NCBI RefSeq assembly: GCF_039555335.1
Contig: NC_092629.1
Location: 34,466,537-34,530,536 of the forward strand
Direction of reading: 5' to 3'
From: Amphiura filiformis
Taxonomy: Eukaryota; Echinodermata; Ophiuroidea; Amphilepidida; Amphiuridae
Length of the DNA stretch: 64,000 nt
Part shown: positions 35,530 to 47,159 of the stretch, one piece after another
Numbering within the stretch: the stretch's first letter is position 1
Layout of the letters: each line of letters opens with the position of its first letter
The notes under the pieces: model-generated
The model's input: only the letters and a program-made list of their open reading frames with translations
Databases searched by the model: none
What the model was told of the DNA's origin: nothing
Made by a program: the position numbers and the translations under genes

Positions 35530-35870
35530 TGTCTTGTTTTGTTAGCATGATTATTTGAACGTTTCGTAAAATAACATACAGAATGTTTGATGGTAATTGA
35601 CGTACATGTCATAATTATAATAGGTCTAGAGAGATTGCGATTTCCAAACATATGTATCGAACTAATGGAATCTATTGAAAATCACTCATGTGACGGAATT
35701 TTGTATAGATTCCACGTACGTTCGATTCTACGTTTGGAAATCGCAATCTCTCTATTATATTTCATATAATTGTCCTTTTATTTGAGGTCTACAAAATATA
35801 TCTACATCGATGGCAATATGAACACCGGAAGTCTTTCGTCATTACAAATTTCTATATACATAGGGAACGT
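35530..35870 (+). repeat. MCT-A 5' intronic/flank sequence shared with MCT-C
   Basis: Reverse complement of about 62310-62650, upstream of MCT-C exon 2. Shared strings include TTGTTTTGTTA(G/T)CATGATTA, AATGTTTG(A/G)TGG(T/C)AATTGACG and CATCGATGGCAA. The gene duplication therefore included more than 1.5 kb upstream of exon 2. Confidence 0.75.
35628..35753. mobile_element. 126-bp MITE with 22-bp perfect TIRs
   Basis: AGAGAGATTGCGATTTCC-type ends, perfectly inverted (35628-35649 / 35732-35753). A diverged copy sits at the matching place upstream of MCT-C exon 2 (about 62440-62570), so this insertion predates the duplication. Confidence 0.85.
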
Positions 35871-35958
35871 ACATAAATACTTAAGTATTCATAAGGGATC
35901 AGGAACCCCAAACATTGAGCAGAACTTACTGGTATTTTAACACATAAGTTCTGCTTAA

Positions 35959-36291
35959 AGGAGTATTTCGTGATCCTAGCATCCTCTTTTATGACATTTT
36001 CAGTAGATATCCACGAAAAAGCATATTCCCAAAATTTCAGTTGATTCCGATATTGCGTTTGCGAGTTATGTATGATTATGTGTATTACACTGCTCCATAG
36101 ACAATACCTTGTAATTTCGTTCTGGTGCACCAGAACGAAATTCAAATTTTACGATATCTTTGCTAAACGAATTAATCTGCAAGAAATATTTTGTACATAA
36201 ACATTATGTAGCCAGAGGTTTCCAGTGATATAAAAATCTCAACTTTTTTGAGAAAAGTGGGGGATGAGGCTGTGGATCACGAAATGCCCTT
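35959..36291. mobile_element. 333-bp MITE flanked by TTAA
   Basis: Ends AGGAGTATTTCGTGATCC and GGATCACGAAATGCCCTT, with TTAA directly outside both (35955-35958, 36292-36295). A central palindrome, TTTCGTTCTGGTGCACCAGA, lies near 36116. The MCT-C intron lacks it at the matching place. The TTAA site points to a piggyBac- or Kolobok-type transposase acting in trans. Confidence 0.8.
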
Positions 36292-36431
36292 TTAATTTTA
36301 ATTAATTAAAATTAATGCCAGTATTTCGACTCATTATTGCATGCAGTTGTTGTAATTGAGTGTAATGGACTTGACCTGCTTAGGCAAGTATACCTTATTA
36401 AACAGAAAAAAAGGTTGGACTGTACTCAATT

Positions 36432-37061
36432 CCCAGCAAACACAAAACGTTTTTGACATCATTCGCAAAAGGTCATAAAAGGTTGTCAGAAAACGTTTAA
36501 ATGTCGGGTTATATAAAGGGTACATTAATGGTATAAAACGTTTTCATAATAATATTAAATAACATTTGTTGGTAATTTACTGCAAAGCAAACACAAATGT
36601 TTTACAGAAAACGTTTAAAAGTCGGGTTATATAAAGTGTATAAAAACGTTTTAATAACATTCCAAAAACATTTTTGAAAACTTGGTACAAATCATTCTAG
36701 ACAGAATGTTATTTTGGGGTTGAAAAAATATTTTGCAAAAAATGTTTGCCCAAAGTATTTATATAACCCGACATTTAAATGTTATTAAAACGTTTTGTAA
36801 AAAACATTTCTGTGTTTGCTGGGTGCAAATATTTTACCATAATGTTATTTAAGTGTTGACAAAACATTTGGCCAAAAATGGTTTACAATGACATTTCGAA
36901 AACATTTAAAAAATATTGTTGTAGTGTGTTTTCATACAAAAACGATTTCATGACCTTTATATAACCCGACATTTTAATGTTATTAAAACGTGTTTACCTA
37001 AACCAAAACCCAAAATATAACTAATTTAAAACGTTTTAAAAACGTTTTTGTGTTTGCTGGG
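36432..37061. mobile_element. 630-bp TIR element, CCCAGCAAACACAAAACG family
   Basis: Ends CCCAGCAAACACAAAACGTT / AACGTTTTTGTGTTTGCTGG(G), inverted. The interior is built of many AAAACGTTTT, GTCGGGTTATATAAA and ACATTT(A/T)AATGTT variants in both orientations. It is absent from the equivalent place in MCT-C (the sequence TTGTAATTGAGTGTAATG continues there), so it inserted after duplication. A truncated relative is at 43683-44285. Confidence 0.85.
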
Positions 37062-37128
37062 TCTATTACAAGTTTCGATAATCATAAATCCTATGACATT
37101 ATACCATTATGCATTTACTCACACGCAG

Positions 37129-37269
37129 GTCCCGTTTGGACAGCATTAACGTACCATATGTCACACCGGGAATTGGTTGTGAGTGGCGGAGTGTTATCTT
37201 CCATCGGTTTAATCGGAGCAAGCCTCTCCCAGTCATCTGTACATCTTTGCTGTTCTATGGTCCTCTTAA
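37129..37269 (+). CDS. MCT-A exon 2
   Basis: 141 bp. Acceptor ACACGCAG, donor gtaagt. Encodes PVWTALTYHMSHRELVVSGG plus the next hydrophobic segment (TM2-TM3 region). Same length and phase as exon 2 of MCT-B and MCT-C. Confidence 0.9.
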
Positions 37270-40200
37270 GTAAGTCAATAAGGGCATTTTATAAGTTGAC
37301 ACTATTACTGAATATGGGGGTGAATACTAATATGGTTGTTTGATGGGATCATTTATTAGATTTTCAAAACATCATGTACAACCAAATTTTAGGCCTGAAC
37401 AGCTAAATGTGATATCTTGCTAATGTATACAGATGCTTTTTATTCATTGTCATATTCTCAACTTAAATTTTCCCTCTTTTACAAAATTATTCAGTTTTAT
37501 AGCATTTTTTATAGCTTTTTCGGATATAAAATGTATATATTAATGACAAAATTGGTGGCGCTATTTACTTACTGGAAATTACTATTTTAAAGTGTTGCGA
37601 TTTGGTAGTTCACAACATCTTGCGAATGGTAGTGAGCTTTGGCAAAAATTGCATTGCTCATTTCCTTGTGAGCGTGTAGAAGAATTCAAATATCACAGAA
37701 ATATTTTGTAGGTTCTGTGGTTCTTGAGTTATGTTGTAAAGAGGGCTTAAACAACAACACTTTTGTAAAATGTACATAACTTATTAACAACAATAAATTA
37801 AGCAAGTTTTCAAAGTATATGATTTGTAAAATGAACTTTTGCAAAACATCAAAGTATTATTTTTCAATAATATATGGATTTAGACAATAAAAAATCGATT
37901 TTTTGGCTGCTTCGACCAACAATCCCGCGTCTACCCTTAATACAAACAATTCCTATAATTGTTTGATAAAATATGTTTATAAGATTTCTTTGTTTCACCT
38001 ATTCCAGCTGTTTTAATGGCAGTATTAATCACCTACCCCTTGCAAATAAAGAAATATGATTTAGTATAAATAGCGCCATCTATAGTTTGCATTTAGTTAA
38101 TAATGAAGCCAATTCTATATACATCAAACAACCGCTGTTGTGGGCGTTTCCTAATAAAAGAAAGCACTGTTCCCGGCACTGCTTCCACATCTTCAACCCT
38201 CAAACCTTTTCGAGAGGTGGGCTAAATACGGGGCTAAATACTAATAGCATCACTCTCTCTTGATATGGCTTGTACATGCCAGGGCCATGCGACATGATGC
38301 CGATTTTTTCTAATAGTAGACAGCACTACTTCCACATCGTCAACCCTCAAAGCTTTTCCCAGTATTATACGACCGTCAGCTCCTAAAGACTCGCCATCTC
38401 CAAATTCCCGAGACTATTTTCTCAGACGGGGAGCATACCCACCAAAAAATTGATCATGTGCCCTGTGCCCTCCCCCCACACACACCCCCACCCACTCAAA
38501 AAGCCTACCAAGCAGTAATTTAGAGACAAAAAATCTGTAACATTGATAATAAGAGAGCGATTTATTTAAAACTACCACGTATTTAAAAGTACCACGTTTT
38601 TCCCCTTTTTTACTTAGGTATTGGTTCTGGTCTACCACTTGTGGCAAAGATCGTTTCTATAAAGGACTTCTTTGAGAAGAAATTCGCAATGGCAAACGGT
38701 ATAACTTACACAGGAGGGGCTATTGGTATGACCGTATTGGCTCCCATTATCGAAGTCCTTATCAATACCTACGGATGGAGAGGTGCCATGCTTATATTCG
38801 CTTCCATGAACTTCAACATGTGCGTCGGAGGAACTCTGATGATACAACACGAAAGAAGTCATACATCAGCAAAACAGGATAAACAAAGAGAACATGATAC
38901 GAGTGGGTCACCAAGCCAAAGAAGTTGGATGGATAATATTTTAGGTTTGATAAAAAACTTTACAAAAAATCTTGGATTTTCAGTACTATGCAACCACCGT
39001 ATTTTACTTACATACTTAACTGCAATGATGGTACATGACCTAGCGTTTTGTGGCTGGGTTCTCTTTCTAGTTTACTATACAATTTCTATCGGGTACACTG
39101 CGCAGGTAGCTTCGTTTCTATCAGCGCTTGGCGGCGGTGGCGCCCTTCTTGGTCGACTAATCGTTGGGCCTTTCATCGACAAAGGCGTCATCTCGGGACA
39201 TATGGCATTCATTATATTCCTCGTGGGTGGCGCTGTAATGATGTTTAGCTACCCGTTTGTTGAGGCTTATTGGTTACTTTCTCTGATATCTTTCATGTCT
39301 GGATTTTGTCTTGGATCAACGAGCCCGATATATGTAGTCTTGTTCAAGGAGATATTGCGAAATGACGAATCAGCATTTGCTGGATCTATGGGATTGCAAC
39401 TTATGTTCAGAAGTATTGGGTGGTTTGCCGGAGGACCGTTAACGGGTACGTAACCATTCAAGTGTTTGCCTGCTTGTTTGTTTGTGTTTATTTGCTTGAG
39501 GTGTTTTAAAATATACTACAAATGTTTTAAAATATACACTACAAATGATTTTTTTTTCTGTCACGGCTAACCTTGGTTATCCGTGACATTATTAATAGCA
39601 GTTATCTGTCTAGGCAGTGCTGACGGGGTGGCGCACATATCGCGATTTACTTCCCGCTTGAAGCGCTCCTTATCCTGGTTAGACACTCTATTAAATTATG
39701 TTCAGGAAGGGCATTCCATATGTCCCAGAAAAAAATACCGAGTGAATAAAATTTAATAAACAGAAATAAACATCATAATCAGAACAATTAAAATGCAGGT
39801 CATAGCCTATTTTATTGTGCATCACATGCGAAAATTTTAGTTGATTCGGTTGACTGGTGGCGAAGAAATTAACGATTACATAATGCGCACATCAATGTAG
39901 TTCATTCCAAGTTTGATCAACAGGGGCTTTTTTCATACTCGCTCGCCGCTTCCTAAAGTTTGTGTATCTCATTGAATTTAGTCCACATTTGTATTTTATA
40001 ATCCGATGGTGTTATGTTATTCATGCTTTCAATGAATATGAATAACATACATGTCCGAGAAAACTTTGAATTCTGCAGTTTGAAGCTTTCCAACTTTAAT
40101 TATTTATGTTGTGCAAATATGTTATATACTTCAACATTCCAAAGAACGTTTGAGCCAAGAATGACAAGTGTTTACAGCTTTACGTGTGATTTTTGATACC

Positions 40201-41057
40201 GTGCAACATTAATGTTGAAGTTTTAATAGGTTAAATTTTGCATTACGATTTCTTGTAAATATTCCAAAACATTAATGTGGGTGAGAATTTTTTAAGCCAG
40301 CTGGAATTCTTTACGCAATTATTCTTTATACAACATTTATATCAACACTAACGAAAAAAGATATTAACAAGTACCGAGCATCATCTTACATGCACGCTTT
40401 CATTTTCAATATCGTGCAGGTTTTCAAATTTGAACAAAACCTAATTTAATGTTTTGCAAGAAACAGATTGTTTAAAAATAACGAAAAGAATTTCACCGAA
40501 CAAAATATCAAACCCATTGACCCAGTTAACCACTGGTGTGTATTGTGTTGAATGATCGTTCTTTCAAACTTGGAATGAAATGAATTGACGCAGGCGTTAT
40601 GTAATCGCTCATTTCTTTGCAATCAGTCAACCGATTCCAGTAAAATTAGCGTATAAGATGCAGAATAAGATGGGCTACACGCTGATTTTTAAATTTGTGG
40701 ATTCTAAAGTCTATTTCTCGACTGGGACACCCTGTATCTTATATTAATTAATAGCGCCGTCAATGTTATCATTAATCCTTTTAAATTATATTACATATTT
40801 CCACGTGTACAAAACAGCAATAATTTACTCTCTCACACGCTTTTCATTTTTCAGGATGGCTTTATGACATTTCGGGGAATTTCTACTTCTCATTCATGAC
40901 GTTAGCGGGACTCGAAGTTATTGGTGCCTTATTGATTATTATTCGACCAAGTCGTTTCAAAAAATGTCTCAGTCGACCAGAAACCAACAGATCAGCATAT
41001 TTAGATATGAAGGACATTAATGTTGCAACTTTGGATACACAGGTTGAAAAAGTATGA
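37129..41057 (+). CDS. MCT-A: monocarboxylate-transporter-like gene (SLC16 fold), coding exons 2-4
   Basis: A 12-TM major-facilitator protein resembling SLC16 monocarboxylate transporters, expected to work in a membrane. The substrate cannot be told from sequence. Exons are 37129-37269, 38618-39445 and 40855-41057. All junctions are GT-AG and phase 1, and the joined frame is open to TGA at 41055-41057. The KKFAMANG..Y(T)GGA(I)G segment matches the conserved R.LANGLA.AG..IG motif after TM4. The loop between TM6 and TM7 (HERSHTSAKQ...) is hydrophilic, and the second half has a glycine-rich SALGGGGALLGRL motif. The first exon (about 69 residues in MCT-B) is not found between 34001 and 37128, so it may be in the gap, further upstream, or lost. 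The copy is otherwise intact and closest to MCT-C. Confidence 0.85.
37570..37870 (+). repeat. Dispersed repeat in MCT-A intron 2 (inverted copy at 53825-54085)
   Basis: Shares, in reverse complement, GGTAGT(G)AGCTTTGGCAA, CTTGAGTTA(T/C)GTTGT, AACAACAACACTTTT and AATAAATTAAGCAAG with 53825-54085 upstream of MCT-B. Confidence 0.7.
38155..38400 (+). repeat. Intronic ~190-bp unit, one to two copies (expanded in MCT-C)
   Basis: GGCACTGCTTCCACATCTTC followed by AACCCTCAAACCTTTTC, then a second start at CACTACTTCCACATCGTC. It is the reverse complement of the units tandemly repeated at 61295-61935. Confidence 0.8.
38618..39445 (+). CDS. MCT-A exon 3 (core of transporter)
   Basis: 828 bp. Acceptor TTTTACTTAG, donor G|gtacgt. 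Carries TM4 to about TM10, including the central cytoplasmic loop and the SALGGGGALLGRL motif. Identical in length to MCT-B exon 3. Confidence 0.92.
39585..39725 (-). mobile_element. LINE reverse-transcriptase tail in MCT-A intron 3
   Basis: On the minus strand it reads WNALPEHN then, in another frame, RVSNQDKERFKREVNRDMCA: the carboxyl end typical of non-LTR reverse transcriptases (W..LP.......SF...). The same fossil lies antisense in MCT-C intron 3 (59815-59935), so it predates the duplication. Confidence 0.65.
39726..40854. other. MCT-A intron 3, remaining part
   Basis: AT-rich intron. An inverted near-match between about 39830-39915 (TTGATTCGGTTGACTG, CATTCCAAGTTTG) and 40555-40650 (CAAACTTGGAATG, CAGTCAACCGATTC) outlines an ~820 bp foldback element. 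Confidence 0.5.
40855..41057 (+). CDS. MCT-A exon 4 (C-terminal)
   Basis: 203 bp. Acceptor TTTTTCAG. Encodes GWLYDISGNFYFSFMTLAGL, the last membrane segment, then a cytoplasmic tail ending LDTQVEKV before TGA. Confidence 0.9.
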
Positions 41058-41290
41058 CAAGAATAAACAAACTGCTCTCATCTAGACACTATGGATCACA
41101 ATGGCCTCATCGGAATGGCGTAGTTCAATAACCTCAATTAAACAACCATAGTGCAAATTTGACCTCAAGTTGCAGAGTATGAATTTTTGTACCCACATTT
41201 TCAAAGGTCATTCAATGAATGTACAAATGTGTTGGGGTTAAGGAACTGTGCCCTGATAGATAAGCATGTGGTGGATCCTAGTGAAACCCC
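41058..41290 (+). repeat. MCT-A 3' flank shared with MCT-C
   Basis: 41085-41275 matches the reverse complement of 57335-57540 (CACTATGGA(T/C)CACAAT, GACCTCAAGTTGCAGAGT, CATTCAATGAATGTACAAAT). In MCT-C it lies about 1.2 kb beyond the stop because of intervening insertions. At 41283 a CCCCGTTTACACAG string starts a further short repeat also found near 58700. Confidence 0.7.
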
Positions 41291-43080
41291 GTTTACACAG
41301 ATAGAAGCCTTCAATTGCGACATCGAACTCAGATTGCGATACAGCCTTTCTAAAAAAATGTGCAAGTGGAAAGCGCCATCTTTGGCAATTAGAAAATACT
41401 GTTGTGACATGCTGCTTACATCAACGTCAAGGGAGCAGTCCATGCTTTCAAATACCCTTTGTTTCATTCATTTTGGTTTCGGCAATCCAGAGATCTGCTT
41501 CACTAAACACAAATGTATGAAAACCCTTTTGTGCCACTGTTTAGAAAATTGATTAGAATGTTAATCCAAATACCTGTACAGTACAGTTAACGAAAGAACA
41601 TTCATTTGTAGGATTAGAAATGATTATGTAACAATTGCTCAGTATGTAATTGTAATGAAGACGAGGGCAGCAAGATGCATTGCTACATGCGGCAGTCACG
41701 TAGATGGAAGGGGGCCTGGGTTCTGAGTGACCCATGTACAAAATGAAAAATGTTAAAGACCAAACTTTAAAATGGACTAAACTGTTGATTCAATATCGGA
41801 TTCAGCTGTTGCATACTAGGAAATATTATAATTTATACTTAGGAGTTGATGAAAATCATCAAGAAATTTTGAATCTTTAGTGTACAATTTCAAACGTATA
41901 CGATGTGCAATATTTCGTTGACATGATTTTAATATTACAACAGAGTGTGCAAGCCTTTAGTGACAAAGAGAACAGTATTTACCATGATAAAATCATTGAC
42001 ATGACATGTATTAAATGTTACAGCAGAATGTGAAATATTTATTTATCTTTTAATCTGTTTTAAGTGAAAAAAGAGAATCATACCTGTATCTTGATAAAAC
42101 AGTAAATAACAAATTTCACGATTTCCAACTTACTCAAGGAGTTGAGATTGTTTTACCAGTTGTACCACCTGACTACAACATGCATTGTTTGTATGCATAA
42201 CCTTAAGTGCAGATTTGGTCGTTTGACATAAACATTGCCCAATTGTCTGGCTGCAGGGTTGCTTGATTTAAACCCGGGGTGGGAGCGGGGTGCACTTCAA
42301 TATGAAATGGATATGGGTGGAGCGGGCCCGGCTGGTCTAGACTGGCTTTATAGCGCCACCATGGGTAAGTTGAGGGGACGGAACCCTCGGATTTATCCTT
42401 AACACACCAAGAAGATTGTTTGACACAATTTCAGTAAGTTATTACTTATTTCTCCATCAGGTTTATTTTAACACACATAAATATATAATCATAATCATAT
42501 GGCAAAATCAAAACGTGAAAGAGATAATAAAACAGAAGAGAACGAGCAACGAAATGAGCGAGCAGTCGAAAACTCAACTGCTCAATGATAACAATTCAAG
42601 AATATATATCCAAGGAAATCCGCATAAAAAATGTGCAAATATTTCGGTAGAGAATGGGGCAAACCTTCCCCCTCGAATAACGGCCGGATATTGCTGACGT
42701 AGGTCAGTCTTTGGTGGCGATCTGACAGGTTGCGCATGCGCGGTGATTCAAGGACCGTGACATAGCTGACATAGGTATAGGGCTGACACTTTCACAGAAA
42801 GGGGCATTCGGTGAGAGCAAAATGTAAAAAATATGGGGTCACTGGGTGAGAGCATGATTTTTGACATTCGGTGCAAAACAGTATTTTTTATGCAATTAGA
42901 TGTATTAAATATTAAGGTATTTATCATTTTATATTATTGTATATTATGTAATGTTGTGTGTGAGTTAAAATAAAAACCCTCACAGGTTTTGAAAGACAAA
43001 AAACAAAAACAATCACGTTTATTTATTATTGTGTCAGTCTAACCCATAGGGCCCCCACACACACATACCCCTCCCTAATG
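41291..43080. other. Intergenic, no gene recognised
   Basis: Noncoding. Short G-rich repeat fragments near 42800-42860 (GGGGTCACTGGGTGAGAGC) resemble the 20206-20350 minisatellite. Confidence 0.4.
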
Positions 43081-43219
43081 ATTTGGTTTGGTAACTCCCA
43101 GGGGTAACTCAACCCCAAAAGAAACTTTCATCCCCCTCCAAAAAAAACAACAATAAAACCAACCCGCATCCAAAAACAAGAACATCTCAACTTTGCTTTC
43201 TGATGTGAAATGCTTAGAG

Positions 43220-45150
43220 CCACCACCCCCAAAATTGTATTCCATTTGGCCCATCTCACCATGAAATGACAGAATATTTGGATATAGACCCAACAAAAAA
43301 GTGTGCAGCGCCCTCAAGTATCACCATACATTACACTGTGAAATGAGTGCATTTGGGTGCAAAATCCTGCAAAGTATTTATATTTTAGTATTTTGATGAG
43401 ATCGTGGTGTCTAAATATTAATATATGTGAACATGGTGAATGAGGTCAAAATGTCAATTTTTGAAAGTTTCAAGAAAATTGGATATTGCGTTTTTGTAAA
43501 GTTCAAAATTGAGCGCTTCTTAAGATTTTGCGCAAGTTTTTGTCCAATTTTTATTTTGAGGTTCGTAGTGCTAAAGATAACATCAAGACCAACGGAATTT
43601 GAGTATTCTATCATGTTTACTTTGTCTATAGGACCCGTTTGAATGTATTTTCAATGCTCCTATTCAAATGCATTGTTGTCAACCCAGCAAACTCAAAACG
43701 TTTTCGACATCATTCGCAAAAGGTTGTACAAGGTTGTCAGAAAACGTTTAAATGTCGGTTATAGTTATATAAAGGGTACATTAATGGTATAAAACGTTTT
43801 CATAACATTAAATAACATTTGTTGGTAATTTACTGCACAGTAAACACAAATGTTTTACAGAAAACATTTAAATGTCGGGTTATATAAAGGGCAGAAAAAC
43901 GTTTTAATAACATTCCAAAAACATTTTTGAAAACTTGGTACAAATCATTCTAAACATAATGTTATTTTGGGGTTGAAAAGATATTTTTCAAAAATTGTTT
44001 GCCCAAAATATTTACAATAACGTTTTTAAAATGTTTTCACGACCTTTATATAACCCGACATATAAATGTTATTAAAACGTTTTGTAAAAAACATGTTAAG
44101 AACATTTCTGTGTTTGCTGGGAGCAAATATTTTAACATAATGTTATTAAGTGTTGACAAAATATTTGGCCAAAAATGTTTGCAAAAATAGTTTACAATGC
44201 CATTTCGAAAACATTTTAAAAATATTGTTGTAGTGTGTTTTCATACAAAACGTAACGATTTCATGACCTTTATATAACCTGATAGTTCAATATAGTTCAA
44301 TGTAAGCATAACCGTAGACGTTCTAGGAGCTGTTGCAAACAAACCGTTGCGAGTAAAAGACTGAATGTTATCTTTGCATATGTAAACTTAAAAACAAAGA
44401 ATGATCAACAACTTGTGGAAAATCTTGAAAAGCGCCCTCGCTCTCAATTTTGAGCTTAAACGTCAATTTTCACGAAAACGCAACGTCCAATTTTCATGGA
44501 ACTTTCAAGAACTGATATTTTGACTTCATTTACATATATTTAGATGCCAAAATTATATCGTTATGAATTCGGCAGATGGCCGAATCCGGATTCGGCTTTT
44601 GGTAAATTCATATTACGTATGCATTCCTATACGTTTGGCTCCAACTTGGGAGTGTTGTGTAGTATCTCTACAGAAACAGAAACATTACTTTTGAATTTGA
44701 GAACAAGGGATCAATACTTTACCTATAGAGGGCAGCATATCGACTTTTTAACGGTTATCGTTGTTGACCGTACTGCGATACCGTTAGCTAACCCTGTATG
44801 TCGCCCTCTTTTGAATACTTACTATGTTGTTATCATTTGATCTCCGTTAAAAAATTGATATGCTGCCCTCTATTATCAAATTCAAAAGTAATGAATGCGT
44901 AAAATGAATTTACCAAAAGCCGAATCCGGATTCGGGTCTTGGTAAATTCATTTTTTGGTAAATTCATAACGATATCAAAATACCAAGATATAAATAATCT
45001 GAAGGATTTTGCACCATAATTCACTCATTTCACTAGATAAAGTATGGTGACGCTTGAGGGCGCTGCACACTTTTTTGTTCGGTCTATAGCCAAAACATTT
45101 GTCATTTCATGTTGAGATAGGTCAAGTGGAATAGAAAAAAAAACTTAACA
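43220..45150. repeat. Nested inverted repeats (foldback complex)
   Basis: Outer arms are 43220-43402 and 44975-45140, sharing AAAAAAGTGTGCAGCGCCCTC, GTGAAATGAGTG and GGTGCAAAATCCT in opposite orientation. An inner palindromic pair is 44540-44765 versus 44845-44990 (CCGAATCCGGATTCGG, GAGGGCAGCATATCGA). A truncated CCCAGCAAAC-family element (43683-44285) is inserted between. Noncoding. Confidence 0.7.
43683..44285. mobile_element. CCCAGCAAAC-family element, right end truncated
   Basis: Colinear with 36432-37061 over most of its length (GACATCATTCGCAAAAGG, TTACTGCA(C/A)AG(T/C)AAACAC, TTTGGGGTTGAAAA). It fades out after ACCTTTATATAACC without the terminal inverted repeat. Confidence 0.75.
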
Positions 45151-45479
45151 GGGAAAAACATTGAACCAAAAAAGCATTTTTGATGCCCATAAAGCTCAAT
45201 CCTACTTTTACTGGAATACTTTTACAACTTCATAATATTGCGGCTTACACTACACCATCAGACTTCACCAGGAAGCAAGATGTAAAAGCAAGTTTCAGTA
45301 AAAGATTTAATTAAAAAGTGTGAGTTTAACGACTGGATACCGTGGTTCCCTACTCAATAAGCCAATTATTATGGCATAAAACAAGTGGATTACTTTGAAA
45401 GGTGTACGAAGAATTTCAACACTTTAACAGCTCAGTTGATATGGGGACTGGCAGTTAACCATGTTAACGGAAGGGCTCG

Positions 45480-45740
45480 GGTTCACTTCCCGGCCTTTTT
45501 GCAAAGACTACCCGATACATTTTTGGAAATGCATAGTGGATACCTTTCAGGTAATAGGTACCGGATGACTACCCGATGACTTTTTTGGGAAACTAGCGGG
45601 TAACCACCCGATGGCTTTTTTTTGGAACTAGCGGATAACTACCCGATAACTTTTCGGGGACCTAGCGGATAACCTTTGGTGACGATATACCTGGTGACCT
45701 CTTTGGAGACTTCCTGTTGACCTTTTGGGGAATGCAGAAA
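45480..45740 (+). repeat. Degenerate minisatellite, ACCCGATGACTTTTT units
   Basis: About eight variants of (A)CTAGCGG(A/G)TAAC(C/T)ACCCGATGACTTTTTGGG. Related, oppositely biased sequence occurs at 47800-48055, so the pair brackets the composite element at 45900-47157. Confidence 0.65.
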
Positions 45741-45899
45741 TACAAATTCATGAGTATGCACAAATTTATTAGGCAATTTAGCTTATTATTTGAATTGTAG
45801 TTTTTGTAGAAATATAACTCTGCAGTCATGGCAGTTGAGCTTGTGCTATCTTAATTTGCTATAAGAGACTTAAAAGTGTATAATGTAATTGTAGTTATT

Positions 45900-47157
45900 G
45901 GGCTATTCCAGAAAATAGGTGCACATCCCCTATAGAGGAGTAAATTTTCAATCAAAGAAATGTCCGGATTTCCAAGTTTGCTTCTGAAAACGACTGGATA
46001 TCCAGTTGCCAATGTTACTGGAAAAAGCTTGGAAATCCAATCAAATGAAGGAAAAATCACGGAAATGTTGAAAATGAGCTCGCATATTGAGGATTTCTGA
46101 TTTTAAACTATTTTTCTGCCGGATTTTTTTGCCTTTGGGCACTTTAAAAGTCTGGATTTCCAACAGTCACGACTGGACAAAAAGTCCGGATATCCGAACT
46201 CCTCTATAGGGGGTGTGCAGCTATTTTCACGGTTTGATGTTCCATCCACTGTTTTAAATATGTTGCTTCGTATATTATCCTGTTAGTTCTATTGTACTAT
46301 GTTCCGTGCAATACCAATTTTTACCCAGCCAATTTTTATGTTTATGGGGCGTGATATTTATCTCGTCGAGAGTGATGTGCTGGCAACCTCTCCTCTCCTG
46401 GGCTTTCTCAATTTTGTCGCATTTTCTCTCCTGTGCGGGTTTTCGCGGAAAGGTGTGATATGCTCGATACGCTGTTTGATTGATTGTATTATTTTGATTG
46501 TTATAATTATCTGTATATTTAATTTATATTGCTATGTTGTATTTTGTGATAATAATTGCTCTGTGTATATTTAGTCAAACCCTGCCCATTTGTTATTTCT
46601 ATTTAGGGAGCAAGACATTTGAAATATTGCTGAGAGTGATGTGCTGGCAACCTCTCCTCTCCAGGGCTTTTACCATGTTTTTTTTTTCTTTCTTTTTTTT
46701 TTTCGTCTGTGCCGGTCACAGCTTTTTGATTGTTTTATGCGGTGGTGTGCTCGAAATGCTGTTTTTTGGGTTGTAGTGCAATTCTATTTTAAACTCTGTG
46801 TATATTTACATTTTTATTTGCTTATTATGTGCTTATTGATATTATGAAATATGTTCTAAAGTCATTCTCCTCGTCGCTTCACATGTGCCTTTTGTCGTGC
46901 CTCCTTGCTTTTTTTTTGGCTCATGGGAAGCGGCGTGGATTATGACTTTTCTTTTTGTTTTATATTGTTGTGTTTAAAATTTTGTTTATTATTTAAAATG
47001 AAAAAAAAAAATGTATTTGTTAGGCCCTTAAATTTTCTTTGTTTGTAGCTTAAGATATTTTAATATGTTTCTGGTTGTGTAAAGCGCCTAGAGGCATTTG
47101 CATTAGGCGCTATATTAAATCTGTCTTTATTATTATTATTATTTTCTGGAATAGCCC
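45900..47157. mobile_element. MITE with TIR GGGCTATTCCAGAAAAT, split by a retroposon
   Basis: The left end is GGGCTATTCCAGAAAATAGG and the right end is ATTTTCTGGAATAGCCC. ATT flanks both ends. The subterminal CCCCTATAGAGGAG near 45927 is matched by CTCCTCTATAGGGG near 46199, which marks the original right end region. The rest of the right terminus has been pushed to 47141 by an insertion. Confidence 0.8.
46229..47140 (+). mobile_element. Retroposon (SINE/LINE 3' end) inserted in the MITE
   Basis: Flanked by the direct repeat ATTTTC (46223-46228 and 47141-47146), which falls inside the MITE's terminal repeat. The 3' end has AAAGCGCCTAGAGGCATTTG and AGGCGCTATATTAAAT, followed by (ATT)n, a tail seen in many marine-animal retroposons. 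The body contains a ~60 bp segment twice (GAGAGTGATGTGCTGGCAAC at about 46368 and 46632). No intact ORF. Confidence 0.75.
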
Positions 47158-47159
47158 AT

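Noticed and set aside
41187-41552. 121-codon open frame after MCT-A
   Set aside because: It overlaps the 3' flank repeat shared with MCT-C, where the frame is not conserved; no family resemblance.
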